The notes under the pieces: generated by a model
Databases searched by the model: none
What the model was told of the DNA's origin: nothing
Seen by the model: only the letters and a program-made list of their open reading frames with translations
Program-made: the position numbers and the translations under genes
From: Bifidobacterium aemilianum
GTDB taxonomy: Bacteria; Actinomycetota; Actinomycetes; Actinomycetales; Bifidobacteriaceae
DNA: 64,000 nt
Reading direction: 5' to 3'
Assembly (NCBI RefSeq): GCF_003315635.1
Contig: NZ_PDCG01000005.1
Span: 62,001-126,000, forward strand
In this document: piece after piece, positions 10,181-19,870 of the stretch
Layout: every line of letters begins with the position of its first letter
Numbering within the stretch: position 1 is the first letter of the stretch

Positions 10181-10846
10181 TCAGTCCTCCTTGGCTTTCG
10201 GCTCGGTCTTCGCCGCAATGAAGGCATCGAAACCTTCCTTGCTGAAGACGACGTACTGAGCGGTGACCACGTCATAGGTGTTCAGCTGGTCAGCAAAGAG
10301 CACGTGAACCGTGGGGATGTTGCGCACGGAGAGCCACTCGTTGATGTTATCGCGGGAGAGCACGACCGTGGTGAACTTGTTCTCGGTCACCGGGGTCAGC
10401 GCGGCCACAGCGGCCTTGGTGGAGGGAGCATCCTTGATGCCCAGGTCCACGACGGCGATGCGGTCGGCGTTGGCGCGGTCGGAAAGGATGTAGCGCAGGG
10501 CTGCTGCCTTCATCTTCTTGGGGGTGCGCTGATCGTACTTGCGCGGAACCGGTCCGTGGACGACACCACCGTGGACCCACTGCGGGGCGCGGATGGAGCC
10601 TTGACGGGCGCGGCCGGTGCCCTTCTGCTTCCAGGGCTTCTTGCCACCCCCGGAGACCATGCCCCGGGTCTTGACAGCGTGGGTGCCCTGACGGGCGGCG
10701 GCCAGCTGTGCGATGACGACCTGGTGGATCAGCGGGACGTGAGCCTCGATCTCCTCATGGGAGAGGCCGAAGATCTCGGCCGGAGCGTCTATGGTGCCCT
10801 TGGACTTACCCTTGGCGTCCGTGACCTTAAGCGTAACTTGTGCCAT
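10181..10846 (-). CDS. rplD: 50S ribosomal protein L4
   Basis: 221-residue protein with the tunnel-lining loop around [19 protein letters not shown] and the [14 protein letters not shown] segment. L4 is the autoregulator of the S10 operon in enterobacteria. Nothing in the sequence shows the same here. Confidence 0.95.
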   Translation of the reverse strand: MAQVTLKVTDAKGKSKGTIDAPAEIFGLSHEEIEAHVPLIHQVVIAQLAAARQGTHAVKTRGMVSGGGKKPWKQKGTGRARQGSIRAPQWVHGGVVHGPVPRKYDQRTPKKMKAAALRYILSDRANADRIAVVDLGIKDAPSTKAAVAALTPVTENKFTTVVLSRDNINEWLSVRNIPTVHVLFADQLNTYDVVTAQYVVFSKEGFDAFIAAKTEPKAKED

Positions 10847-10852
10847 GATCTA

Positions 10853-11503
10853 TCAAGCTCCCTTCACAGCGGTGCGGACCAGGACAATGCCACCCTTGGG
10901 ACCGGGAACCGCACCCTTGATGGCGAGAACACCGTTCTCGACATCCGAGGAGATGACAGTCAGGTTCTGCACGGTCAGAGTGTCATGGCCCATACGACCG
11001 GCCATGCGCTTGCCCTTGAGAATACGGCTGGGCGTTGCGCAGGCACCGACTGAACCGGGGCGACGTTCGTTCTTGTGGGAGCCGTGGGTACGACGGTAGG
11101 ACTTGAAGCCCCAGCGCTTGATGGTACCTGCGAAGCCCTTGCCCTTGGTGGTGCCGGTCACATCGACCTCGACACCCTCGGGGAAGACCTCGGCTGTCAG
11201 TTCCTGACCGGGCTCGAAGCTCTCGGCGCTGTCCGTACGGACCTCGACCAGGTGGCGACGGGGAGTGACTCCAGCCTTGGCGAAGTGGCCGGCAAGCGGC
11301 TTGGTCACCTTGGTGGGATCAATCTGGCCATAGCCCAGTTGAACGGCCTTGTAGCCGTCCGACTCGTCGGACTTGACGACGGTGACCACGTTGGTGGACA
11401 CGTCGACCAGCGTGACGGGAACGAAGAAGCCGTTCTCGTCCCAAACCTGCGACATACCGAGCTTGCGGCCCAGCAGTGCAGAGCGATTTCCATTTTGCAA
11501 CAT
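10853..11503 (-). CDS. rplC: 50S ribosomal protein L3
   Basis: 216-residue assembly-initiator protein. [18 protein letters not shown] and the [16 protein letters not shown] loop identify L3. The start ATG at 11503 has AAGGGGG upstream, 16 bases after the rpsJ stop. Confidence 0.96.
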   Translation of the reverse strand: MLQNGNRSALLGRKLGMSQVWDENGFFVPVTLVDVSTNVVTVVKSDESDGYKAVQLGYGQIDPTKVTKPLAGHFAKAGVTPRRHLVEVRTDSAESFEPGQELTAEVFPEGVEVDVTGTTKGKGFAGTIKRWGFKSYRRTHGSHKNERRPGSVGACATPSRILKGKRMAGRMGHDTLTVQNLTVISSDVENGVLAIKGAVPGPKGGIVLVRTAVKGA

Positions 11504-11519
11504 GCGGTTTCCCCCTTCC

Positions 11520-11828
11520 TTAGAGCTTGATCTCGATATTGACGTCCGCCGGCAAATCGATGTGCATCAGGGAGTCCACCGCCTTGGGCGTGGGATCCAC
11601 GATGTCGATGAGGCGCTTGTGGGTGCGCATCTCGAAATGCTCGCGGGAATCTTTGTACTTATGAGGAGAACGGATGACAACAAACACGTTCTTCTCAGTA
11701 GGCAGAGGAACGGGGCCCACCACAGTGGCACCCGCGTTCGTGACCGTTTCGACGATCTTCTTCGCCGATTGGTCAATGACCTCATGGTCATAGGACTTAA
11801 GCCTGATGCGGATTTTCTGTCCCGCCAT
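11520..11828 (-). CDS. rpsJ: 30S ribosomal protein S10
   Basis: First gene of the S10 cluster. The 102-residue product ([20 protein letters not shown]) has standard length. S10 is also the NusE antitermination factor. The promoter must lie in the 396-base gap upstream. Confidence 0.97.
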   Translation of the reverse strand: MAGQKIRIRLKSYDHEVIDQSAKKIVETVTNAGATVVGPVPLPTEKNVFVVIRSPHKYKDSREHFEMRTHKRLIDIVDPTPKAVDSLMHIDLPADVNIEIKL

Positions 11829-12224
11829 TGCCGTCCGCCCTTTCTAGCGATTCGTTTACTGTTTACCAACCCGTTTGAAGGACACCAGCCGCAGGACCCC
11901 CAGGGTGAACCCCGTGGTCTTGTGCATCAGTGTGCAGCCAGGCAATCTCCGGTCCGAGACCAGCTTCTACCACTGCACTCGCTTTTTTGATTCCAATATG
12001 CGAGCCCAAAACAGGCAACTTCTTAATTAAAGCACTTGGGGTGCCCTGCAGAATTCGGGCGTGTCGTCAGCCAATGCCTGCGCTTCCTGCCCTCCGCCCC
12101 TCCCCCGAAACAACCAAACCGCCCCACCCACCATGGGTTGCAAGCCACTGGTTGGCAGTAAAGTGGCTCATCGCCTGGACGGTGGTGGGGCGGTTGAATA
12201 TGGCTAGGCAAGGCCGGGCCTGGG
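11829..12224 (-). other. Gap between adhE and rpsJ: hairpins and probable S10 promoter
   Basis: No gene is supported here. Near the adhE end, two nested inverted repeats are visible. AACCGCCCCACC-type sequence at about 12117-12132 pairs with GGTGGTGGGGCGGTT at 12181-12195. Inside them AGCCACT (12143-12149) pairs with AGTGGCT (12162-12168). They may terminate adhE. Closer to rpsJ the minus strand has a TTGCCT hexamer (12011-12016) followed by A+T-richer sequence. I could not assign a convincing -10 box. Confidence 0.35.
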
Positions 12225-14987
12225 CTAACGCTGGGAGGGCTCCTCCATGGCGACCCCGCCCTCACGCTCGGCCCGCAGGCGGTGGCCCTGCTCCTGGGGG
12301 ACGCCGTAATAGGCCGCGATGGCGATATCCTTCATGTCCTCGATCATGGGGACCCGGGGGTTGGCTGGAGTGCACTGGTCCTCGTAGGCCCTCATACCGA
12401 TCTGGTCAAGGATGGACCAGAAGTAGTCCTCATCCACACCGCAGTCCTGGAAGGACCGGTTCATGCCCAGCTTATTGTCCCGGTAGTCCTCGACGGCCCT
12501 GGCCAGGGTCTCCACACCCTCGGCAGCGGTGCTTCCCGGGTCCAGCCCCAGGGTCTTGGCCAGCTCCTGGTAGCGCTCCGGGGCTACATACTTGTTGTAC
12601 TTGGGCCAGGAGGTGGGCTCCTCGGGGATGGACCCGTTGTAGCGGATCACATAGGGCAGGAGGATGGAGTTGGTGCGGCCATGGGCCAGATTGCACAGGG
12701 CCCCGATGGTGTGGGCCATGCCGTGGCACATGCCCAGGAAGGCCGACCCGAAGGCCATGCCGGCCATGGTGGCGGCATTGTGCATCTTCTCCTGGGCCTC
12801 CTCACGCTCACGGCCGGGCTCCATGTTGATGGAGGGGGCCAGGTTGTCCCAGATCAGCTTGGCAGCATGCAGGGCCATGCCGTCGGTGAAGTCGTTGGCG
12901 TAGACCGACACATAGGATTCCATGGCGTGGGTCAGGGAGTCAAAGCCCGAGTCCTGGGCCAGGGTCCGGGGCTGGGTGCGGGCCAGGACCGGATCGACGA
13001 TGGCCACGGTGGGGGTCAGGGCGTAGTCGGTGATTGGGTACTTGTAGCCGGTCTTGTGGTCGGTGATGACCGCGAAGGGGGTCACCTCCGAGCCGGTGCC
13101 CGAGGAGGTGGGGACGCAGACCAGCCGTGCCTTCTTGCCCAGGGGTGGGATGCGGAAGGCCCGCTTGCGGATGTCGAAGAACTTCTCGCGCACGTCGGAG
13201 AAGGAGATCTCCGGATGCTCGTAGAGAAGCCACATGATCTTGGCCGCGTCCATGGGCGAGCCGCCGCCCACGGCGATGATGGTGTCGGGCTCGAACTCCT
13301 CCCGCATCATCTCGGCGCCCCGCTCGACGGTCTCGACCGAGGGCTCCGGCTCCACATAATCAATGATGCGGAAGGTCACCTGGTGGGCACGTACCCTCAG
13401 CTGGTCGATGATCTTGTCGACCACGCCCAACTGCTCCATGGTCTTGTCGCAGACGATGACCGCCCGGCGGATGCAGTACATATCCCGCAGGTAGCGGATG
13501 GCGTTGGGCTCGAAGTAGGTCTTGGCCGGCACCTTGAACCATTGCATGTTGTTGTTCCTCCGGGCGATCCGCTTGACATTGATGAGGTTGACGGCCTGGA
13601 CGTTGCCCGAGACCGAGTTGCCGCCGTAGGAACCGCAGCCCAGGGTCAGGGAGGGGGCTATGCAGTTGTAGATGTCGCCGATGCCACCCAGGGAGGAGGG
13701 CGAGTTCCAGATGATCCGGCAGGCGTGCATCCTCTGGCCGTAGCGGCGCACCAGCTCCTGGTCGTTGCTGTGGATGGCGGCGGTGTGGCCGGCGCCGTAC
13801 TTGAGCATCTGCTCGCACAGGTCGAAGGCCTGGTCCTGATCCTTGGCCTTGAGGAGGGCGTGGACCGGGGCCAGCTTCTCCAAGGTCAGAGGTTCCCGCT
13901 CGCCCACCTGGGAGCATTCGGCGATCAGGATGGTGGCGTCGTCGGGAATCTCGAAGCCGGACTGCTGGGCGATCCACTGGGGGGACTTACCGGGCACTAT
14001 GGAGTTGAGCTTGGGGGTCTGGCCGGAGTCACCGGTGCAGCCGAACATGAACTCCTCCAGCTTGGCCTTCTCCTCCTTGTTGACGAAGTAGGCCCTGCGG
14101 CGCTTGAACTCCTGAACCAGGGGCTGGTAGATGGCCTGGTGGGCGATGACGGCCTGCTCGGTGGCACAGATCATGCCGTAATCGAAATGCTTGGAGAGGA
14201 CCAGGTCGTTGACGGCCCTGGGCACATCCACGTCCCGGTCCACGTAGGCCGGCGCGTTGCCTGCGCCCACACCCAGGGCGGGCTTGCCGGAGGAATAGGC
14301 GGCCTTGACCATGCCGGGGCCACCAGTGGCCAGAATGGTGGCGATGCCGGGATGGCGCATGAGGGCGCCGGTGGCCTCCACGGAAGGGTGCTCGATCCAC
14401 TGGATGCAATCCTGGGGGGCACCGGCCTCGATGGCCGCGTCACGTACGATCCGGGCCGCCTCCGCCGAGCAGCGCTGGGCGAAGGGGTGGAAGCCGAAGA
14501 TGATGGGGCAGCGGGTCTTCAGGGCGATCAAGGACTTGAAGATGGTGGTGGAGGTGGGGTTGGTCACCGGGGTGACACCGGCCACCACACCGACCGGCTC
14601 GGCGATCTCGTCGATGCCGATCACGTCGTCCTCGCTGATGATGCCGACGGTCTTCTGCTTGGCCAGGTAATGGGTGACATGCTCACAAGCGAAGATGTTC
14701 TTGGTGGCCTTGTCCTCCACCAGGCCACGGCCGGTCTCCTCCACGGCCATCCTGGCCAGGGTCAGGTGCTGGTTCAGGGCCGCGATCGAGGCCTTGGCCA
14801 CAATCCGGTCGACCTGCTCCTGGTCCAGGCCCTCAAAGGCATCCAGTGCCTTGAGGCCCTTGCTGACCAGGGCATCGACCTCGGCCTGGGCTGCAGCGCT
14901 CTTATCTTTCAGCCCTGGCTTGGTTCCTGCACCCGAGGCCTGCGTGCTGCTCTGCCGGCTACTTGCGCTCTGCTCTGTCTTCGTCAC
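12225..14987 (-). CDS. adhE: Bifunctional acetaldehyde-CoA/alcohol dehydrogenase
   Basis: Converts acetyl-CoA to acetaldehyde and then ethanol, regenerating two NAD+. This is the redox sink of the bifid shunt. The 920-residue product has an N-terminal aldehyde dehydrogenase domain with the catalytic cysteine in FDYGMICATEQA and the NAD-site GVGAGNAPAYVDRD. A C-terminal iron alcohol dehydrogenase domain follows, with VGGGSPMDAAK, DSLTHAMESY and GMCHGMAHTIGA carrying the metal ligands. I start it at GTG 14987 because AGGAG lies seven bases upstream. The open frame extends 28 codons further without a ribosome site. The first ~40 residues are a low-complexity S/Q/A tail. Confidence 0.96.
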   Translation of the reverse strand: MTKTEQSASSRQSSTQASGAGTKPGLKDKSAAAQAEVDALVSKGLKALDAFEGLDQEQVDRIVAKASIAALNQHLTLARMAVEETGRGLVEDKATKNIFACEHVTHYLAKQKTVGIISEDDVIGIDEIAEPVGVVAGVTPVTNPTSTTIFKSLIALKTRCPIIFGFHPFAQRCSAEAARIVRDAAIEAGAPQDCIQWIEHPSVEATGALMRHPGIATILATGGPGMVKAAYSSGKPALGVGAGNAPAYVDRDVDVPRAVNDLVLSKHFDYGMICATEQAVIAHQAIYQPLVQEFKRRRAYFVNKEEKAKLEEFMFGCTGDSGQTPKLNSIVPGKSPQWIAQQSGFEIPDDATILIAECSQVGEREPLTLEKLAPVHALLKAKDQDQAFDLCEQMLKYGAGHTAAIHSNDQELVRRYGQRMHACRIIWNSPSSLGGIGDIYNCIAPSLTLGCGSYGGNSVSGNVQAVNLINVKRIARRNNNMQWFKVPAKTYFEPNAIRYLRDMYCIRRAVIVCDKTMEQLGVVDKIIDQLRVRAHQVTFRIIDYVEPEPSVETVERGAEMMREEFEPDTIIAVGGGSPMDAAKIMWLLYEHPEISFSDVREKFFDIRKRAFRIPPLGKKARLVCVPTSSGTGSEVTPFAVITDHKTGYKYPITDYALTPTVAIVDPVLARTQPRTLAQDSGFDSLTHAMESYVSVYANDFTDGMALHAAKLIWDNLAPSINMEPGREREEAQEKMHNAATMAGMAFGSAFLGMCHGMAHTIGALCNLAHGRTNSILLPYVIRYNGSIPEEPTSWPKYNKYVAPERYQELAKTLGLDPGSTAAEGVETLARAVEDYRDNKLGMNRSFQDCGVDEDYFWSILDQIGMRAYEDQCTPANPRVPMIEDMKDIAIAAYYGVPQEQGHRLRAEREGGVAMEEPSQR

Positions 14988-15355
14988 GTCAATGCTCCTC
15001 AGCTGGTTGAATCTGGTCTTTGGCTGGGTTCGATTACCGATCTTCAGGGGTCTTGTTGTGACCCAGACCACAATCTAACCGATAGTCCGAACCTTTTCGT
15101 CCTGGCCAAAAGTTGAGCGTTTCATGGCCGAAGACGTTGACCTGATGAAAGCTTTCAGTGCGATATTGGTTGATTTTATGTGCTATTTTGCCAATATATT
15201 GAGCTTTTGATTGGTTTGCGTATTCAAACGAACATTCATAGCCCAATTGTTAACGCTCACAGCATTGTCGTTTACCCGGCAATCGGACTAGTCTTAGCAA
15301 CAGTCGGTATAGATGTTAATGAAATGGGCTCTTAAAAAGTTAAGGAGTTCCGACC
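14988..15355. promoter_or_regulatory. Divergent upstream region of adhE and the ROK pseudogene
   Basis: 368 bases without a gene, A+T-richer than the flanks. It must hold the adhE promoter (minus) and the ROK promoter (plus). The ROK start is preceded by AAGGAG at 15342-15347. A TTGTTAACGCTCACAG stretch near 15247 resembles half of a Rex-type redox operator, but the spacing is two bases short. No confident -10/-35 pair was found for either direction. Confidence 0.4.
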
Positions 15356-16522
15356 ATGACTTCGAGTCATATCCATCAAAGAACGCAACCAGAAGCTCAT
15401 CATGGTGTACCTATACTCACACCCTTACGCCAGCAAGCAGATGCTCGAGCGTGACCTTGGCCTGAGTCTGCCCACCATCAGTCAGAATCTTCGTGATCTG
15501 GAGTCGCAAGGACTAATCAGCCAGGGCGGCCAACTGCAATCCACCGGCGGACGACGCCCCATCAGCTACCGGTTCGAACCCACCTCCCGTCTGGCCCTAG
15601 GCGTGAAGGTAGGCCTCAAGCAGACCAACATCTGCGCCATCGGACTTCATGGAGATATCGTCGACAAGCGCCAATTCAAGGGCAGGTACCGCAACACCGA
15701 TGGGTATTTCACACGCTTGAATGCAGCCATCACAAGCTTCGTACGAGACCAGGAGCAGGGCGGGTCGAAGGTCCTGGGAGTGGCTTTCGCCGTCCATGGA
15801 CTCATCTCCAGCGATGGCGCCAGCATCAGCTTTGGGAAAATACTCAACAACACCGGCCTTACCCTTGAGACCATAAGCCAGGGGCTTGACCTGCCCAGCA
15901 TGATCATCCACGAGGCGGATGCTTCCGCCATGGCAGAACTTTGGTTCGATCCCGATACCCATGATGCGGTCTGCATATACCTGGAGGATCGACCGGGAGG
16001 AGCCATCATCGTCAACGGGAAGCTCTACCAAGGGCCCAATCTGTGCAATGGCACCATAGGGCACATGAGAGTGGTCCCGGGAGGAGAGCTCTGCTATTGC
16101 GGGCAGCGCGGCTGCATGGACTGCTACTGCTCCCCGGACTACCTTCTCGGCCCCACTAATGACCCGAGCCATTTCTTCAAATCCCTGCGCAAGGGCGACC
16201 AAGAGGAGACCCGACGCTTCGACAGATGCTGAACTACCTGGCCCAGACCATTGTCAACATCCGCGCGGTCCTCTCCTCGGACATCATCATCGGTGGCGAT
16301 GTCGCCCAATACCCGACAGACAGCGATCTGGCTACCCTTAGAGACCTGGTCAAGGCCTCGTTCACCATAGACTCCCCCCGGTCCGCTATCCGCAAGAGCA
16401 TCTGCCGACCCTACCAGGACATCGTGGGGGCCGCCCTGCGGTAGATTGAACCCTTCGTCAACGAACTCTGCGGCCTGGTCCCCGATCAGATCGCCTCCCC
16501 CATTCTGCATCCAGCCGACTGA
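15356..16522 (+). pseudogene. ROK-family repressor (NagC/XylR type), frameshifted and interrupted
   Basis: Remnant of an N-terminal winged-helix repressor with a C-terminal ROK sugar-kinase-like domain. An ATG (15356) with AAGGAG eight bases upstream opens MTSSHI. The homologous continuation IKERNQKLIMVYLYSHP lies in another frame, one base off. The main frame then gives the helix-turn-helix (LPTISQNLRDLESQGLI), the ROK N-terminal sheet, and a CxCGxxGC zinc motif (CYCGQRGCMDC). It stops at 16230. The missing C-terminal part (TIVNIRAVLSSDIIIGGDV) continues in a third frame, then meets TAG at 16442. A further 25 ROK-like codons (IEPFVNELCGL) run to TGA at 16520. Three lesions imply loss of function unless these are assembly errors. 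Confidence 0.85.
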
Positions 16523-16590
16523 CATCGGCCCGCGCGCCCCTGAAGGCAGGTCATGACATGGCGCACCTCGCCCAGCTGCCACCGCCACGC

Positions 16591-16626
16591 AGGACCGCTG
16601 ACCATCCGTGGATGGTCAGCGGTCCT
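16591..16626. terminator. Perfect 16-bp hairpin between convergent genes
   Basis: AGGACCGCTGACCATC pairs with GATGGTCAGCGGTCCT over a four-base loop (CGTG). It sits between the convergent ROK remnant and the VOC gene, so it can end both transcripts. The U-tract is weak on either strand. Confidence 0.75.
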
Positions 16627-16669
16627 CTCCTGTCTGTCCAGGACCATACAAGGCCCACGGGGGTTGGAG

Positions 16670-17068
16670 TTACTTCACGATCTGGCAGAACTCGATGGTC
16701 TCATGGTTGGGGCCGTAGATGTTGAAGTAGCGGATGCCCTTGTCCCAGAAGGTCGGGATGGCCTGGATCTCGGTGTCCTTGAAGTCCAGGCCCAGCCGCT
16801 TGGCGTTCTCGAAGGCGGCGTCGATATCCGGTGTGTCGAAGGCCCAGTGGTTGATGGCACCATCGCGCATGTTGGCGGGGTCTCCCTCCCAGGTCTCTAC
16901 GGTCAGGTGGCCATAGCGCAGAAATGCGCAACGGTTGTCGCCATTATGGAAGAGCCCAGCCAGCTCGAAGCCCATGACCTCGGTATAGAACCTGATGGTC
17001 TCGTCCAAATCCTTGGCGGGCATGCCCGAGTGCTGCAGATCAGTGGTGAAGGCTGTCATTACAGTCAT
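16670..17068 (-). CDS. VOC (glyoxalase/bleomycin-resistance) family protein
   Basis: Small metal-dependent or metal-derived enzyme of the vicinal oxygen chelate fold, 132 residues. Two beta-alpha-beta-beta-beta repeats are visible: LQHSGMPAKDLDETIRFYTEVMGFELAGL and later INHWAFDTPDIDAAFENAKRLG. Histidines in QHSG and NHWAF, and glutamates in TVETW and IEFCQ, sit where the four VOC metal ligands fall. That would allow a lactoylglutathione-lyase-like reaction, but the substrate cannot be told. The start is ATG 17068, six bases after AAGGAG. Confidence 0.8.
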   Translation of the reverse strand: MTVMTAFTTDLQHSGMPAKDLDETIRFYTEVMGFELAGLFHNGDNRCAFLRYGHLTVETWEGDPANMRDGAINHWAFDTPDIDAAFENAKRLGLDFKDTEIQAIPTFWDKGIRYFNIYGPNHETIEFCQIVK

Positions 17069-17523
17069 TGCCAACTCCTTTGTCAGAGGGTGCCCCTTGC
17101 TGGACCACCCGTTTGCTTGTGTTGAATACTAGCAGACCTTTGGTGTGAAGCCATGTAGCAGGGTCGGGGCCTTCTATCCACCGATTGTGACTACGGCCTT
17201 GGAGACACCCTGATTCCTTCCCTCCAGGAAGTCCTGGACCTCCTCAAACCCCTGCGCACTCCCGCAGCCACAAGTGTCGGTCTTCAACGGCACGACAACC
17301 CGCTGGCGCCGGAGCCTATCATGTTCATACCCATGAGACACCATCACCCATCATAGGAACTGGCCGGCAGAGGACAACCATAGGTTTTCAACCACGGGCA
17401 GGAGGCCATAGCCGACAGCACCGACAGACCCATGGAACTCCAGGAACAGCCCCTGAGCCAAGATCATCTTTGCAGGCATGAGCCCAAGAGAGCCACTGGG
17501 GCCAAAGGGCGTACATCGAAGCG
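17069..17523 (-). other. 455-base gap with a possible dehydrogenase-like fragment
   Basis: No intact gene. On the minus strand, roughly 17185-17310, one frame reads about 45 codons ending in EEVQDFLEGRNQGVSKAVV and then a stop. This has the look of a degraded C-terminus of an oxidoreductase. There is no start codon or ribosome site for it. It lies between the VOC gene and the dehydrogenase at 17524. The family assignment is only a guess. Confidence 0.25.
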
Positions 17524-18564
17524 CTAATCGGCGACCTGGATCTGGATCTTGACATCCTCGGGACGGGCCTCAGCCACCTGGTCGAAGGCGTCGACGGCAT
17601 GATCCATGTCGAAGACCTTGGAGATGAAGGGCTTGACATTGATCTTGCCGGCTGCCATCAGGTCAATGGCCTTCTGGTAGACGTTGGCGTAGCGGAAGAC
17701 GGTCTTGACGGTCGTCTCCCTGCCCTGCACCTCGGTCACATCCAGGGGCACGACCCCATCGGCGGGAATGCCGACGATGACGGTGGTGTTGCCTGGCGCA
17801 CCCAACTTCCACAGGTCCTCATAGGCCTTGGTGTTGCCCGAGCATTCAAAGACCCGGTCAGCACCCCAGTTGTCGGTCTCCTGGGCCACCCGGTCCAGAA
17901 GCTTCTCCCGCTTGACATCCACAGGGATCACGCCTGGGATCTGGGCGGCGATGCCCAGCTTGACATCGGAGACGTCGGAGACCAGGACCTTGGAGCAGCC
18001 GCCGGCCAGGGCGGATGCGGTGGTCAGCAGGCCCACCGTTCCGGCCCCCACCACCACACCGATGTCACCAGGGCGGATGGTGGCCTTGGTGGCCGACCAC
18101 ATACCCACGGCCAGGGGCTCGATCAGGGCCCCCTCGCCGAAGCTGACCGAGTCCGGCAGCTTATAGGTGAAGGCGGCCGGGTGGTTCACCAGGTCACACA
18201 GGCAGCCGTCGACCGGCGGGGTGGCGAAGAAGCGCACCGCCGGGTCCACGTTGTACATGCCCAGCTTGACGGCCTTGGAGTTCATATCGGGAATGCCGGG
18301 CTCCATGGCCACGCGGTCGCCGGGCTTGAAGCCCTCGACCCCCTCACCGACCTCTACGACGGTCCCTGAGGCCTCATGCCCCAGAATCATGGGCTGCCTG
18401 ACAATGTACTTACCCACCCGGCCATGGGTGTAATAGTGCAGGTCGGAGCCGCAGATGCCAACTGTATGGGGGGCTATACGCAACTCACCCGGCCCCGGGG
18501 CCGGCGGATCGTCCACCTGCCGAATGTTGATGAGACCCTTCTTCTCCAGTACCACTGCCTTCAT
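17524..18564 (-). CDS. Zinc-dependent polyol dehydrogenase, xylitol/sorbitol dehydrogenase type
   Basis: NAD(P)-dependent oxidation of a polyol or secondary alcohol. The 346-residue medium-chain dehydrogenase has the catalytic zinc ligands C (GICGSDLHYY), HE (ILGHEASGTV) and E (LIEPLAVGMW). The Rossmann motif VVVGAGTVGL follows. The usual four structural-zinc cysteines are replaced by PGIPDMNSKAVKLGMYNVDP, a feature of the xylitol/sorbitol dehydrogenase branch. I start at ATG 18564, five bases after GGAGG. The adjacent ATG at 18567 is too close to it. An AraC regulator lies directly upstream on the same strand and is the likely controller. Confidence 0.85.
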   Translation of the reverse strand: MKAVVLEKKGLINIRQVDDPPAPGPGELRIAPHTVGICGSDLHYYTHGRVGKYIVRQPMILGHEASGTVVEVGEGVEGFKPGDRVAMEPGIPDMNSKAVKLGMYNVDPAVRFFATPPVDGCLCDLVNHPAAFTYKLPDSVSFGEGALIEPLAVGMWSATKATIRPGDIGVVVGAGTVGLLTTASALAGGCSKVLVSDVSDVKLGIAAQIPGVIPVDVKREKLLDRVAQETDNWGADRVFECSGNTKAYEDLWKLGAPGNTTVIVGIPADGVVPLDVTEVQGRETTVKTVFRYANVYQKAIDLMAAGKINVKPFISKVFDMDHAVDAFDQVAEARPEDVKIQIQVAD

Positions 18565-18801
18565 CATGTCCTCCACGTTGTGCTGGTCAGCCGGCTTGCC
18601 GTGAGCTGCCTTACTGCCTCCACCGGCTTGGTCATCGCTGACCTACTTGTATTCTATGGGCCACAGTCAGGCCTCTTGCATGTTTTCATATCGCCATATG
18701 GTACTTTTTTGATATATTGTCCCGCCAATTACCCAGAATCGATAGCGAATCGTACAAGAGTCCTCCACCGCTTCCTCCTCCCAGCTGGGCACCGGTTCAG
18801 C
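18565..18801 (-). promoter_or_regulatory. Upstream region of the polyol dehydrogenase
   Basis: 237 bases between the AraC stop and the dehydrogenase start. An A+T-rich core at about 18680-18725 holds the palindrome CCATATGG, a second nearby CATAT element and a run of A residues on the minus strand. This looks like promoter plus operator sequence, plausibly the AraC target. No unambiguous -10/-35 pair was picked. Confidence 0.4.
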
Positions 18802-19683
18802 TCAGCCGCAGTGGAGCCTGCGGTACTGACTGGGTGACAGGCCGATCTCCTGACGAAAGCGGCGGTTGAAGTTGGCGGCATTGCCGTAGCCGCACTCCTT
18901 TTGAATCGCCGAGACCGCTTTGTCGGTCGATACCAGCAGCCGGCAGGCCCTGGCGATTTTGATCCGCCGGACCATCTGGGAGAAGTTGATGCCGGTGGTC
19001 TTCTTGAAGAAGCGGGAGAAGGCGGCAGGGCTCATGGCCACCTGCGCTGCAGCCTCCTCCAGGCTGGTGGGCCGTGAGACACGGTCGCTGATGTACTTGA
19101 GACTCGTGTTGATCCGTTCAGCGGCATCCGTAGAGTTGTCAGGATTGAAGTCGGGAGTCACCACCGTGAACCACTCCCCCCGCGGTGCGTCCATGAACAC
19201 CTCCAGCAGACTCAATAGATCCTGCAGGCGCGCAAAACCACTATCCTGTCCCATATCTTCCAGGATGGCCCGGGCCCTGAGGGCCGAACCACCCTTGAGC
19301 ACAATGGCCCGTTCGGACCGGACCAGCAGCTGCTGCAGACGACCGGCCTCAGGGAAGACGCGGGAGAGGGCACGGATCTGGTTGGGATGGACCTGGCAGA
19401 GCACATCACGCCGTGGCAGGCTCTCCCCGGGCGCCAGAGCTGAAATCCAGTTATGGGGCAGGTTGCTGCCCATCATGGTGACTTGCCCAGACTCGAAGGG
19501 GACCATGCCGTCCCCGGCCATCATGTAGCCGGTGCCCTGGCGGATCAGGTGGAATTCAACCTCCGCATGGTAGTGCCAGCGGGCGAGGGCTGAGGGGAAG
19601 CCATGGGCCCTCCAACCGATGGACTGATCACGCTCGGGCAGAATCACCTCGAGCGCACCGCGATCCTGTATACTGCCTACCAT
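18802..19683 (-). CDS. AraC-family transcriptional regulator with cupin sensor domain
   Basis: Sugar-responsive regulator, 293 residues. The N-terminal cupin-like half contains ARWHYHAEVEFHLIRQGTG. The C-terminal half has two helix-turn-helix units: TSLEEAAAQVAMSPAAFSRFFKK and AVSAIQKECGYGNAANFNRRF, ending LSPSQYRRL. The start ATG 19683 has GGGAGG upstream. Longer frames upstream lack a ribosome site. It stands immediately upstream of the polyol dehydrogenase and very likely controls it. Confidence 0.88.
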   Translation of the reverse strand: MVGSIQDRGALEVILPERDQSIGWRAHGFPSALARWHYHAEVEFHLIRQGTGYMMAGDGMVPFESGQVTMMGSNLPHNWISALAPGESLPRRDVLCQVHPNQIRALSRVFPEAGRLQQLLVRSERAIVLKGGSALRARAILEDMGQDSGFARLQDLLSLLEVFMDAPRGEWFTVVTPDFNPDNSTDAAERINTSLKYISDRVSRPTSLEEAAAQVAMSPAAFSRFFKKTTGINFSQMVRRIKIARACRLLVSTDKAVSAIQKECGYGNAANFNRRFRQEIGLSPSQYRRLHCG

Positions 19684-19870
19684 TCCGCCTGCCTCCCGTC
19701 CCTCACCATTGAAAGCCGTACCCAGCCTCGCCAAGCCCAAGCCTGGCATCTCCAGCACATAGTACTGCCAGGTAAAGCCTTACCGTGAGGTCGTTCATGA
19801 ACATAGGCCGGCTTCTGGCGATACAAGAGTCCAGGAGAGGCAGGCAGGACAGGGCCCTGCGGGTATGAAA

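Noticed and set aside
12023-12265. 80-codon frame downstream of adhE
   Set aside because: Overlaps the inverted repeats and the adhE end; composition is not protein-like.
12282-15116. A 944-codon open frame opposite adhE on the plus strand
   Set aside because: Its translation is G/V/H/D/L-biased with no domain look. Long antisense frames are expected opposite strongly codon-biased high-G+C genes.
15246-15262. TTGTTAACGCTCACAG as a Rex operator for adhE
   Set aside because: The half-sites are too close together by two bases and the second half deviates. Too weak to call.
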